DNA from: Acidobacteriota bacterium
Lineage (GTDB): Bacteria; Acidobacteriota; Polarisedimenticolia; J045
Length of the DNA: 33,251 bases
NCBI GenBank assembly: GCA_024763475.1
Contig: JANTFM010000006.1
Location: 1 to 33,251 of the forward strand
Reading direction: 5' to 3'
Within the stretch, counting starts at the first letter, position 1. Each line of letters starts with the position of its first letter. Positions 17,260 through 25,967 of the stretch are shown piece by piece. Below the pieces are notes generated by a model. That model made no database searches. It was not told where the DNA came from and saw only the letters and a program-made list of their open reading frames with translations. A program made the position numbers and the translations under genes.

Positions 17260-18756
17260 CTATTCGTTCCCTTGTCGCGGCTTGTGCCCTTGCCGCGGCG
17301 TGTGCCCGGGCCTCGCCTTGCTCTCGACCGCCGATGTCATCGCCTGCAGGAGCCTCAGTGCCGCATCAGATCCATCGAGCGGGGCACGCAGCCACTTGCG
17401 AAAGACCCCCTTGCCGATGCGCCCCTGCCTCAACCCCAACGCCAGCAGGCGGCCGAGCCAAGAGCCGAACACGCGGACCTTCCTGCGCTCATCGGCTGGG
17501 GAGGCGGGTTCTTCGGCACCGAGAAGCACTCGTTCCCAGCCAGGCTCCTCCTCGAGCGCGGGATCCACAACCATCGCCAGCGCGAACGCCAGCGCCTCGA
17601 CCGCGAGCAGGGACCAGAAGCTCGGGTCGTCCAGCTCAGGCCGCAAGGCCAGCGCCAGGAAACGGCCGCTCTCAAGGGCCAGGGGGCGAACACCCTTGCG
17701 ACCCACGAGAAAGACACCGTCCCGGTGAAGGTAGAGAGCACCTCGCCTCGCAGCTCGATCCCGCAACACGCGAGCCGAGGCCGGCGTCCGGCCAGACTCT
17801 CGCAACCTGCGCAGCACTCGTGCCTTCTCCAGGGGCCCGTAGACCTCGGGCTTGACATCCGCGAGCCAGCGACCTGGCCCCATGCGAAAACGGCGTGGAT
17901 CGATCCCCAGCGCCGCGGCCTCGGCGTCGATCACGCCATGGACCGCAAGGGGCAGATCGATCTCACCCTTCTCGATGATGTCCTCGGCCCAGGAGCGATA
18001 CACGCTGGCGAGGGCGCGCAGCCGCGCACCGGGGGCATGCGCCTGTCGCAGAAGAAGGTCGGGATCTCCCAGATACCAGCCTGGAGCCGCGAGATCCTCG
18101 CGCTCCGGATCGTGCAGGATGCGTACGATCCGAGAGCCAGGATTCAACCTGCGGAGGAGTTCCCGGGGCAAATGCGCCGAAGCCAGATGGGCCTCCCCGA
18201 ACAACACGAGGGCTCGCTCACCCTTCCCCTCCTCAAGGAGGCAGGCGAGGCGCTCGGCGGCGATTCGGTCCCGCAATGCGAGATCGGCACTCCCACCCCG
18301 CGGGGGAATGTCCAGCGCGCGGACGCGTGCGCCACAGCTCTTCGCCACCATCAGCAACTTGCGCAGAACAGGCCAGCTGTAACCCCACTCCTCCTCGAAG
18401 CGAATCCGGCGCCGGAACTCCCGCTGGCCGATCGCTCCTGAGAGGAAGGCGTCGAGGGCCGGCTGATCCCGCGCAAAGACGAACTCGAGACCGAGCAGGC
18501 ACTTCCGCCCACGCCGCGACCAGTCCTCCAGGAACTCGGCGCAACTCCGGGCAGCACTGTCGAGCGGGTGATACTCGCCAACGAGCAGGACATCCGCTCT
18601 GGCCGCGACATCGAGGGCTCGGGCCCTGCAAATCGACCCAAAGCTCGAGCAGGCCAGTTCGCGCTCGTAGCGCCTGACGTAGGGGGATTCCGCTGTCTTG
18701 TCGTAGATGCCGAGCGAACGCCTCAGCTCCTCGGCATCGAGGCAGCCGGTGGCCAG
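17260..18756 (-). CDS. ChaN-like (Tiki/TraB-superfamily-like) protein; start uncertain, probably CTG at 18756
   Basis: Manual translation upstream of the listed TTG start (18357) is open back to the tatA TAG stop and contains ADVLLVGEYHPLDSAA...CLLGLEFVFARDQPALDAFL...RRIRFEEEWGYSWPVLRKLLMVAKSCG, with a second LVLFGEAHLASAHLP motif, typical of ChaN. Confidence 0.75.
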   Translation of the reverse strand: MATGCLDAEELRRSLGIYDKTAESPYVRRYERELACSSFGSICRARALDVAARADVLLVGEYHPLDSAARSCAEFLEDWSRRGRKCLLGLEFVFARDQPALDAFLSGAIGQREFRRRIRFEEEWGYSWPVLRKLLMVAKSCGARVRALDIPPRGGSADLALRDRIAAERLACLLEEGKGERALVLFGEAHLASAHLPRELLRRLNPGSRIVRILHDPEREDLAAPGWYLGDPDLLLRQAHAPGARLRALASVYRSWAEDIIEKGEIDLPLAVHGVIDAEAAALGIDPRRFRMGPGRWLADVKPEVYGPLEKARVLRRLRESGRTPASARVLRDRAARRGALYLHRDGVFLVGRKGVRPLALESGRFLALALRPELDDPSFWSLLAVEALAFALAMVVDPALEEEPGWERVLLGAEEPASPADERRKVRVFGSWLGRLLALGLRQGRIGKGVFRKWLRAPLDGSDAALRLLQAMTSAVESKARPGHTPRQGHKPRQGNE

Positions 18757-18759
18757 CGT

Positions 18760-18966
18760 CTAGTCCTTCTTCTCGGCACCCGGATCGGAGGCCGAGCTAT
18801 CGTCCTGCATCTGCTTCATTTCGCCCTTGAAGTTCCGTATTCCCTGGCCGAGACCCTTCCCGAGTTCCGGGAGCTTCTTCACACCAAACAACAGAACGAG
18901 AATGGCTGCAAGCCCCGCGAGTTCCCACGGGCTGAGGAATGCAAGTAGTGCAATAGGTGCTGCCAT
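18760..18966 (-). CDS. tatA: Sec-independent translocase TatA/E family protein
   Basis: [52 protein letters not shown]: short TM, FG[19 protein letters not shown] hallmark. Confidence 0.92.
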   Translation of the reverse strand: MAAPIALLAFLSPWELAGLAAILVLLFGVKKLPELGKGLGQGIRNFKGEMKQMQDDSSASDPGAEKKD

Positions 18967-19047
18967 GGTCTCTAGACCTCCGTGTTGATAACAACCCCTG
19001 CCATTATTCACGAAAAAGCGGGCGAGTCCATGCTCGGAGAGGCCTGA

Positions 19048-20943
19048 CTAGAAGCGCAGGACACGCTCGTTGCCCGCACGGCGCGTGATACCGGCGTCAT
19101 CCAGACGCTCAAGCAGGGGGATGGCGTACTTCCGCGACAATCCAAAGAGCTCCTTGAAGACCGGCACACCCAAGCGGCCTCTCCCGGCTTCGAATTCCCG
19201 GCGCAGCGCATCGACCATCTCCTGCCAGGCTTTCCCGGAGATCCAGCTGTCATCTTTCAGGCGCACAGCGCTCCCGGTACGAACCGCCCAATCAAGCAGC
19301 GCGGAGGACTCCCGCCCCACCTCCGCCTGCCGACGGAGTTCCATCTCTCCGAGCGCCTTGAGACCACTGGCATCGAGAGTGGCGATGAGACGCTCGAGAC
19401 TCTCTTTCTGTGCCGCCTCGAGGGAGGGAGCATGGGTCGACAGACGGACGAGTTCACGATCTGAGTCGATTCTTCCTTCCTCTCGAACGAGATCGAGGTA
19501 CTCACGGAAAAGGGCAAGAGACCAGCCCGGAGCGACCTCGCTCGCAACGCGTAACGGGGGCAGCCCCGGTGAGAGCGGCTGCGCCTCGTGATGCGCCGAC
19601 AGCAAGCTCTCGATACTGCGCCGAAGCGAACGGTCTCCCTCCGCAGACAGAATGCGGTCGCCCCCGATCAGGATGAGATCTCCCGAGAGCGCCTCACGAA
19701 TCTGCGCCGAGTCTGCGCCAACGCGCAGCGCACGCTCACCGAGGGAGAAACCGACCGGCCCGGCCTCTGCGACCAAGATCTCGACGCGTTCGACGGGCCC
19801 GGCCTGGGCAAGGCGCGGCGTGCGCTCCGACCAGGCGGGATCATCCCGGCGCCAGCGCGGCGGATCAATGTCCGCGACCTGCCCGCCGCCGAGCGTCGTG
19901 ATCGGGCTGTAGCGCCGGACGATGAAGCGATCTCCCGGCAGCACCGCAAGAGGCGCCTCGAGGCGCAACTGCGCGGCTCCGTGGGCCCCGGGAGCGAGAT
20001 GTCCCGGATAGGGAAGGCGCAGACGCGCCATGACCTCGGCTGTGCCGAGGTTCACGCGCACGCGCATGCCCTCTTCGAGGCCGACAGGAGCCTCACGAAT
20101 CAGGCGAAGTTCGGCATCGAAGAAGAGGGTTGAGACCCCCCTGCCTCGCGGGACCAGGGACATCCCCCGACCCAGCTCTTCACGGCTGACCCCCTGCAGG
20201 TTGATCGCGACGCGGCGATGCGGCCCCGCGCGATCGACACTCTGACCGTGGACCTGGATCCCCCGGACGCGACCTTCGATATCTCCGGGAACCGCGAGGA
20301 GTGCGTCGCCCACCGCAACGGAGCCACCCTGAAGCGTGCCCGTGATCACCGCACCGAATCCCCGCGCCGCGAAAACCCGATCGATTCCCAGGCGGGGCCA
20401 TGGCCCTTCCGTGCCGCGGACAAGTCCCTCGGCCGCCCGGCAGAGCGCGGCCCGCAAGTCCTCCATACCCTCTCCGCTCACGGGGCTCACACCCACGATC
20501 TCTGCCGACTCGAGGAAGGTCCCGGCCAGGGTCTCCCGCACCTCCTCTTCGGCGAGATCCGCGAACCCCTCTTCCGCCAGATCGATCCGGCTGAGAGCGA
20601 CGACTCCCGCCTTGAGTCCCAGCAAACTGCAGATGGCGAGGTGCTCCCGGGTCTGGGGCATGACCGACTCGTCGGCCGCAATGACGAGCAGCACGAGGTC
20701 GATCCCCGTAGCTCCGGCGAGCATGTTGTGGACGAAACGTTCGTGCCCGGGAACATCGACAAAGGAGAAGGAATGTCCCCCGATCTCCGCATGGGCGAAG
20801 CCGAGGTCGATAGTGATCCCGCGTCGCTTCTCTTCTTCCCAGCGGTCGGGATCGGTGCCCGTCAGCGCCTCCACGAGAGTCGACTTTCCGTGATCCACGT
20901 GGCCTGCCGTCCCGACAACGATGTGATCCAGGGCCTCGGTCAT
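19048..20943 (-). CDS. selB: Selenocysteine-specific translation elongation factor SelB
   Basis: VVGTAGHVDHGKSTLVEALTGTDPDRWEEEKRRGITIDLGFA, DVPGHERFVHNMLAGA and C-terminal winged-helix segment FKELFGLSRKYAIPLLERLDDAGITRRAGNERVL. Confidence 0.95.
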   Translation of the reverse strand: MTEALDHIVVGTAGHVDHGKSTLVEALTGTDPDRWEEEKRRGITIDLGFAHAEIGGHSFSFVDVPGHERFVHNMLAGATGIDLVLLVIAADESVMPQTREHLAICSLLGLKAGVVALSRIDLAEEGFADLAEEEVRETLAGTFLESAEIVGVSPVSGEGMEDLRAALCRAAEGLVRGTEGPWPRLGIDRVFAARGFGAVITGTLQGGSVAVGDALLAVPGDIEGRVRGIQVHGQSVDRAGPHRRVAINLQGVSREELGRGMSLVPRGRGVSTLFFDAELRLIREAPVGLEEGMRVRVNLGTAEVMARLRLPYPGHLAPGAHGAAQLRLEAPLAVLPGDRFIVRRYSPITTLGGGQVADIDPPRWRRDDPAWSERTPRLAQAGPVERVEILVAEAGPVGFSLGERALRVGADSAQIREALSGDLILIGGDRILSAEGDRSLRRSIESLLSAHHEAQPLSPGLPPLRVASEVAPGWSLALFREYLDLVREEGRIDSDRELVRLSTHAPSLEAAQKESLERLIATLDASGLKALGEMELRRQAEVGRESSALLDWAVRTGSAVRLKDDSWISGKAWQEMVDALRREFEAGRGRLGVPVFKELFGLSRKYAIPLLERLDDAGITRRAGNERVLRF

Positions 20944-23378
20944 GGAAAGGGATCCGCTCCCAGCTTCGGTGAACAGATCGGAGGCACCGGAGAGCGCGAC
21001 ACGGGAGGAGCGACCCGCAGGCTGTAGGTCTCTGCAACGACGCGCAGGACCTCGCGAAAATCAAAGGGCTTGGCCAGGCAGGGTCGCCCTGCTCTCTTCA
21101 AGACCGAGGACGCTGCCGCAGCTTCGAGATCGCCTGTCGTGAACACGAGGCGGGGAACGAGGTGTGGCGAGTCGCGCTGCAGCTCCTCCAGCAGATTCTC
21201 GCCGCTGACACGCGGCATCTTCAGGTCGGACACGATGACATCCGGCGCATCCCGCAACAGCGTCCCGAGAGCCTCTTCCGCTCCGTGGTAGACCGAGACA
21301 CGCGCTCCGGAATGACCCAGCACTTCGGCGAGGCAATCTGCCACTGCCGGTTCGTCGTCGATCACCATCACGCGCGCGCCACCGAGCGAGGTTGTGACGG
21401 GCAAGACCTCCGGCTCCGCTTCACAGGCGCAGGCCTCCCTCACCTCGGCAACGGGAAGCTCAATCCGGAACACGGCACCGCCGTCCGCCCCGCTCTCGAT
21501 CCGGATCGTGCCTGAATGGTCCTGCACCGTGGAGGCCACCTGGGCAAGTCCCAGGCCGGTCCCCTTGCCCTCGTCCTTGGTCGTGAAGAACGCATCGAAT
21601 ACCTTGACGCGGAGGGCCTCCGGGATGCCAGGACCGCTGTCACCGATGGCGAGGACGATCTTCCCGTCGCCCCCCGGACCGATCTCGACACGAACCTCCC
21701 TTCGTCCGGAGTAGTTTTCCAACGCATGGAGTGCGTTGGTCAGCAAGTTGATCATCACCTGGAGCAGCGCATCCTGGTCTCCCAGCACGGCGGGAGTCTC
21801 CGTGTCGATGCGCAGGGAAGCCTCGATGCTTGCGGTTCGGAAGGGGTAAGCCACCAGCGAAAGAGCACGCTCCGCAATGGCCTTCAGCGAGAGGATCTGG
21901 TGTCCCCCATCCTGGCGGCGCGCCAAGGCCAGCATGTTGTTGACGATCCGGTGGCAGCGCTGGCCTTCCTCGAGGATCGTCTTCATCCATTCTCCCCGGG
22001 TCGGAGAGTCCGGGACGCCGACGCTCATCTGCGCGTAGCCCAGAATCGTCGAGAGCGGGTTGTTCAGCTCGTGCACGACACCGGAAATCAGGGTCCCGAG
22101 CGCGGAAAGCTTCTCTGCCTGGACCAGCTGGCGCTTCTGCCGGAGCATCTCGCTGACGTCGTCCAGAACGAGCAGGACATCGCCCGAGGCATCACGGCCG
22201 GAGATCGCACGACGCAGAGCGGGGACCACCCGGACTTCGAGCGTGCGGCTCCCCTCCGGGAAGAACACCTCCGCGGAGTTGGCCCGCCCTTCACTGGCCT
22301 CGGCGATCATGGGCATCAATTCGACGCTGCCGAGCTTGCGCACGAGCCCCGAGCCCCCCTCGTGCCAGGCGTCCAGCTTCTCGAGGAGTTCGGTCGCCTT
22401 GTGGTTCACGAGGCGAATCTGTCCCCGGCGGGTCAGAAGAGCGACGCCCAGGGGCAATCCCTCAACGGTATCCTTCAGGCGGTTTTCCTCGCGCAGACGC
22501 TCACTCTCCAGCCGGTCAATCGCCATCGAAAGCGACGCATGCACGGCTTCAATCAGCCGGGTCGCGGAGCGGGGCACTCGGCCGGGCCACCCAAGCGCCA
22601 TGCGCACCGCTGAACCGTCCGCAGGTGGTATGACCCAAGACAGCGAATCGGAATCGATGGCTCCCGCCGCAACGGCGGCGGCCTCCTGACCCTTGGCGCT
22701 GTTCGGCCAGGACTCAACGAGCGCGTCCTGTCCCGCTGCCAGTTCGACCACGATAGCGCCCGCGAAGGGCTCGAGGTGCCGGCGCAGCGCGTCGATGGTG
22801 ACCGCGACCGCCTTGGAAGGAGTAGGCACTCGCGATAGCTCGCGAGTCAGTTCGAAGAGTTCCGCGACCTCGGCCGACGAAGAAGACTCTACGCGCTCCC
22901 GGCGCTCCTGGCGGACGAACCGTGCGAGCGTCGGCCCGAGCAGCAAAGCGTCTTCCTCGAGGGAAGCGATCTCATCGGAGCGGAACGAGGCTCCCGTTCT
23001 CGCTACGGTAAGGACGCCGGCGATCTCCGGAAGGAGCGGGAGAGCCAGCACTTGGGCAAGCCCCAGAGAGAAGAGCAGGTCTTCAAAGGCCGTACCCCGG
23101 CCTCCGCCGAGCGCAAGCTGGATCGTGCTCGCCGGGCGAGGACCCGCCGCGACAGGAGGCATCGGCAACGGCAGGAAGGAATTTCCCTCCCGCCGGAAGG
23201 CAGGCCCCACCAAATCGCTCTCGGCCTCGAGGACCGTCACGAGATCCGCATCCACTGCGGTATGGGAGAGCCAGCCGAGGAGCGCGGACGGAAGGTCATC
23301 CGCCGCAAGCAAGACGCGAGCAAGACTCGCCGTCCGGTCCGCAAACCCGTTTGATCTTGAAGAGGATCGACCGCTCAT
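20940..23378 (-). CDS. Hybrid sensor histidine kinase (GAF-like/PAS-like, HisKA, HATPase_c) with C-terminal receiver domain
   Basis: GVVHELNNPLSTILGYAQM (H-box), LTNALHALE, GDSGPGIP, GKGTGLGLAQV; receiver VMVIDDEPAVADCLAEVLG...DVIVSDLKMP...CLAKPF. Overlaps the selB start by 4 bp. Confidence 0.93.
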   Translation of the reverse strand: MSGRSSSRSNGFADRTASLARVLLAADDLPSALLGWLSHTAVDADLVTVLEAESDLVGPAFRREGNSFLPLPMPPVAAGPRPASTIQLALGGGRGTAFEDLLFSLGLAQVLALPLLPEIAGVLTVARTGASFRSDEIASLEEDALLLGPTLARFVRQERRERVESSSSAEVAELFELTRELSRVPTPSKAVAVTIDALRRHLEPFAGAIVVELAAGQDALVESWPNSAKGQEAAAVAAGAIDSDSLSWVIPPADGSAVRMALGWPGRVPRSATRLIEAVHASLSMAIDRLESERLREENRLKDTVEGLPLGVALLTRRGQIRLVNHKATELLEKLDAWHEGGSGLVRKLGSVELMPMIAEASEGRANSAEVFFPEGSRTLEVRVVPALRRAISGRDASGDVLLVLDDVSEMLRQKRQLVQAEKLSALGTLISGVVHELNNPLSTILGYAQMSVGVPDSPTRGEWMKTILEEGQRCHRIVNNMLALARRQDGGHQILSLKAIAERALSLVAYPFRTASIEASLRIDTETPAVLGDQDALLQVMINLLTNALHALENYSGRREVRVEIGPGGDGKIVLAIGDSGPGIPEALRVKVFDAFFTTKDEGKGTGLGLAQVASTVQDHSGTIRIESGADGGAVFRIELPVAEVREACACEAEPEVLPVTTSLGGARVMVIDDEPAVADCLAEVLGHSGARVSVYHGAEEALGTLLRDAPDVIVSDLKMPRVSGENLLEELQRDSPHLVPRLVFTTGDLEAAAASSVLKRAGRPCLAKPFDFREVLRVVAETYSLRVAPPVSRSPVPPICSPKLGADPFP

Positions 23379-23529
23379 TATTCCTTCTGCACGCAGAACA
23401 CCTGCCCAGACCCAATGGCGGAGTTTACACCACGCAAAGCGATCCGAGAACCCCGCCGATGACCCTCCAGCACTGACGGACGAACAACGCCCCGGGCCGA
23501 AATCGAGATCGGAGGGGCCGCTGGGCGCG

Positions 23530-23838
23530 TCAGCCCGGGTCGATTGGCCGGGCGACGCGGGGCATCAGTCCCCGGAAAGAGGGGGCTCTGGTGGATTGGC
23601 TCGGGGCTTTTTTTGGGCGCTGCTCGCACTCGGCTTCGTGTACCGGAGCCAGGCTCTGCGCAATCTGCTCGGGCCTGGGCGCGAACGGGACAATCGTGTA
23701 GACGGAAGCCACCGTCGCCATCCGCTTGGAGTTGCGCTTCCCACCTCTCGTCAACCCGTGGTATAGCCTGTGCTGCCGCTGCGCGACACCCTTGCGGGTC
23801 GCCGGGAGCAGCTCCAGATGATCCTGGTATCAACCAAT
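23530..23838 (-). pseudogene. Remnant of ISKra4-like transposase (C-terminal part)
   Basis: Translation LELLPATRKGVAQRQHRLYHGLTRGGKRNSKRMATVASVYTIVPFAPRPEQIAQSLAPVHEAE resembles the GKR-x-KRMATV-x-VY(T/D) segment of ISKra4-family transposases. An in-frame TGA lies just upstream and the similarity degrades downstream. Confidence 0.6.
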
Positions 23839-24033
23839 CCGGAGATCGCGGCACGCAACCCGTTGTCGGGGACCTATCGCACGCCACGATCGATAAGTCT
23901 GGCAAGACAAGCGTGAGAGTCTACGTTCAGGCTGGAAGCCAGAGGCGAGAGCCACCTTCGCTAACCAGAGATCGAGTTCGATGCTGCCCCACATCAGTGC
24001 GGATGCCACCCGATCCGAGCACAGCGGTCCGTC

Positions 24034-24897
24034 TCATGGCGAACTCGCGGTCACACCCCTTGCCGTAGCACTCCTCCTTGCGGAAGCCATCTGAATGCGC
24101 TGGGAGATGCCAGCCTCGTCGAGAGTACGGTAGAGGCGGTTGATGAACAGGGCCAACTCGGCCGTATCGGCCACATCGACCACCGCGGCATCCTGCTGGA
24201 TGGGCTCCATCACCCTATCAACGAGTCTCGCGTATTGTTCATCGCTCGCCATAAGGCGCCGATGTGCTTGCAAACAACTCTTGAGTTCGGGAATACCGAA
24301 ATCGAAGAACGTAACAAGCTGCCGTGAAGGACAGAACCAGAAGATGCGTGCGCATTCGTGGTCCAAGGGAGGAATCGTCACCGACGCGAAGACTCCTGGC
24401 GTGTCCCGAGCATTCGTCTCCACCTCCTCCAAGAACTTCTTGGTCAGGTAATGCTCGGGAACGGCAACCCGTACCGACCCATCGGCTGCTGCCCTCGCGA
24501 CGGCATCGTGAAGCAATCCGAGATCCAGGAATACCTCATATGCGCCCTTACGTACTTCGTACTCGCTCGGGCGAAGACCAAGTTGGGCGACGAGCCGGGC
24601 ACTACCCTCAGCGTAACGCCTCGCAGCATCCGGGTCTTCCGTTCGCAGATGATAGAAAGCTAGCGCTAGCTCGCGGAAGCGGATGAAGAATGCTCGATCC
24701 ACCTCATCAACGTTGTTCGGGTCAAAGCCTGGAAAGGTGAACTCGGGTCGCCAAGGCAAGTCGCCGTCTAGAATAACCCGCCCCTGAAACATCCTACTGA
24801 AGATCGCAGCGTCTTCCGGTTCGAGCATCTCCCTTGCCGAAACCGCGCTGATGAAAACGAGACCGATCAAGCACAGTAGTGTAGAAAATCGGAGCAT
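24034..24897 (-). CDS. Exported hypothetical protein
   Basis: From ATG at 24897: MLRFSTLLCLIGLVFISAVSA-REML signal peptide, then 260+ aa with no family I recognise. Confidence 0.7.
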   Translation of the reverse strand: MLRFSTLLCLIGLVFISAVSAREMLEPEDAAIFSRMFQGRVILDGDLPWRPEFTFPGFDPNNVDEVDRAFFIRFRELALAFYHLRTEDPDAARRYAEGSARLVAQLGLRPSEYEVRKGAYEVFLDLGLLHDAVARAAADGSVRVAVPEHYLTKKFLEEVETNARDTPGVFASVTIPPLDHECARIFWFCPSRQLVTFFDFGIPELKSCLQAHRRLMASDEQYARLVDRVMEPIQQDAAVVDVADTAELALFINRLYRTLDEAGISQRIQMASARRSATARGVTASSP

Positions 24898-25033
24898 CTT
24901 CTTCCTCTCGTGTGACCAGAGCCTAACATAGGGTGGAGCAGGCGCGGACGACAAGATCTGAACCTAATCTGAACCTAACCGAAAACCACGTTGCCGACCC
25001 CCGCGTGACCGTGCCGCACGGCGCGCCGTTTGC

Positions 25034-25651
25034 TCAGTTTGTCCCGATGTGAATAAACAACTCCTGCATTCCAACAGCACCGGCCTCGTAGCAGGCCCCA
25101 TCGAACGCGCCGCAATCCTGCACGCATAGGCCGGAACCGCAGAACACGGACTGTTTCTGACCATCTCGGCACACCGCGCAGTCATGGGACTTACCGCTTC
25201 CAAAGGGAACGGAACTCGGGATCGCACCTGACATTGCGGAAACGACCGCCAGGAGGGGCGCCCTGGGAAGCTCGGCCTGGCGAAAGGCAGCGAGAAGCAG
25301 ATCGTGGAAACCCGATTTATAATACGCCATCGTAATCGACGCATACGTCAACTCCCGGGCGCTCCGCGTCGTAGCAAGATCGATGCTCGCAGTCATGTCC
25401 AAGTAGATCGAAAACGCGGATACTAGCGCGGCAGGAGAACTTTCGAGCCGCATCGCCAATGCCTCCAGCGCGACTTGGGTTGGATACGAACCCGCCTCCC
25501 CGTTGGGAGCAGCAACGAGAAACAGCACCCCAGCCGCGTCAAACCCAATATAGGGAGGCTCAAGGTTCTCGATGCCCGCATCACCCATGACCGGATGCAG
25601 AACGACGGCAAACAGCAGGATCGCAAGAACACAGGTGCATAGCCGTTGCAT
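25034..25651 (-). CDS. Exported hypothetical protein with Cys-rich C-terminus
   Basis: From ATG at 25651: MQRLCTCVLAILLFAVVLHPVMG-DAG signal peptide; C-terminal DCAVCRDGQKQSVFCGSGLCVQDCGAFDGACYEAG (6 Cys). Confidence 0.7.
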   Translation of the reverse strand: MQRLCTCVLAILLFAVVLHPVMGDAGIENLEPPYIGFDAAGVLFLVAAPNGEAGSYPTQVALEALAMRLESSPAALVSAFSIYLDMTASIDLATTRSARELTYASITMAYYKSGFHDLLLAAFRQAELPRAPLLAVVSAMSGAIPSSVPFGSGKSHDCAVCRDGQKQSVFCGSGLCVQDCGAFDGACYEAGAVGMQELFIHIGTN

Positions 25652-25826
25652 GGTATTTCCTCCTCGGGATCGCCCAGTTCCGGAACCGCTTCCCAGCGAC
25701 CGACGACCCGTACGCATGCTCAAAGCCTAGGATGCCGTTCGCACAGTGAATAGCGTGAATTCGACCTTGCTGACAAGTCCTTAGGCACTCCTGCCTTCTC
25801 CACGATTCACGATTGCGTGAGCCCCC

Positions 25827-25840
25827 ATGCAGTTCTGCAT
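25827..25840. promoter_or_regulatory. Operator-like palindrome ATGCAG-TT-CTGCAT
   Basis: Perfect 6-bp arms with 2-bp spacer, in the divergent spacer between the Cys-rich exported protein and the XRE-TPR regulator. Confidence 0.4.
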
Positions 25841-25854
25841 ATTCGCACTGCAAC

Positions 25855-25876
25855 CATCGTATAAAACATCGTATAA
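25855..25876. promoter_or_regulatory. Direct repeat CATCGTATAA x2 at 12-bp spacing
   Basis: catcgtataaaacatcgtataag at 25855-25864 and 25867-25876, same divergent spacer. Confidence 0.45.
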
Positions 25877-25884
25877 GAAACGAT

Positions 25885-25914
25885 TTGACATGGAGTTAGC
25901 CAGCGTGGAATGAT
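25885..25914 (+). promoter_or_regulatory. Putative sigma70-type promoter for the XRE-TPR gene
   Basis: TTGACA (25885-25890), 18 bp, AATGAT (25909-25914; 4/6 to TATAAT); CDS start at 25968. Confidence 0.4.
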
Positions 25915-25967
25915 CGTCTTGGCGCAACACGACGTGATCTGTCTGACCGATGGGGAGGGCGTCGAAT

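Noticed and set aside
17089-18441. Plus-strand ORF of 450 aa (17089..18441)
   Set aside because: Antisense to the ChaN-like gene and begins in the 52-bp repeat; no recognisable domain.
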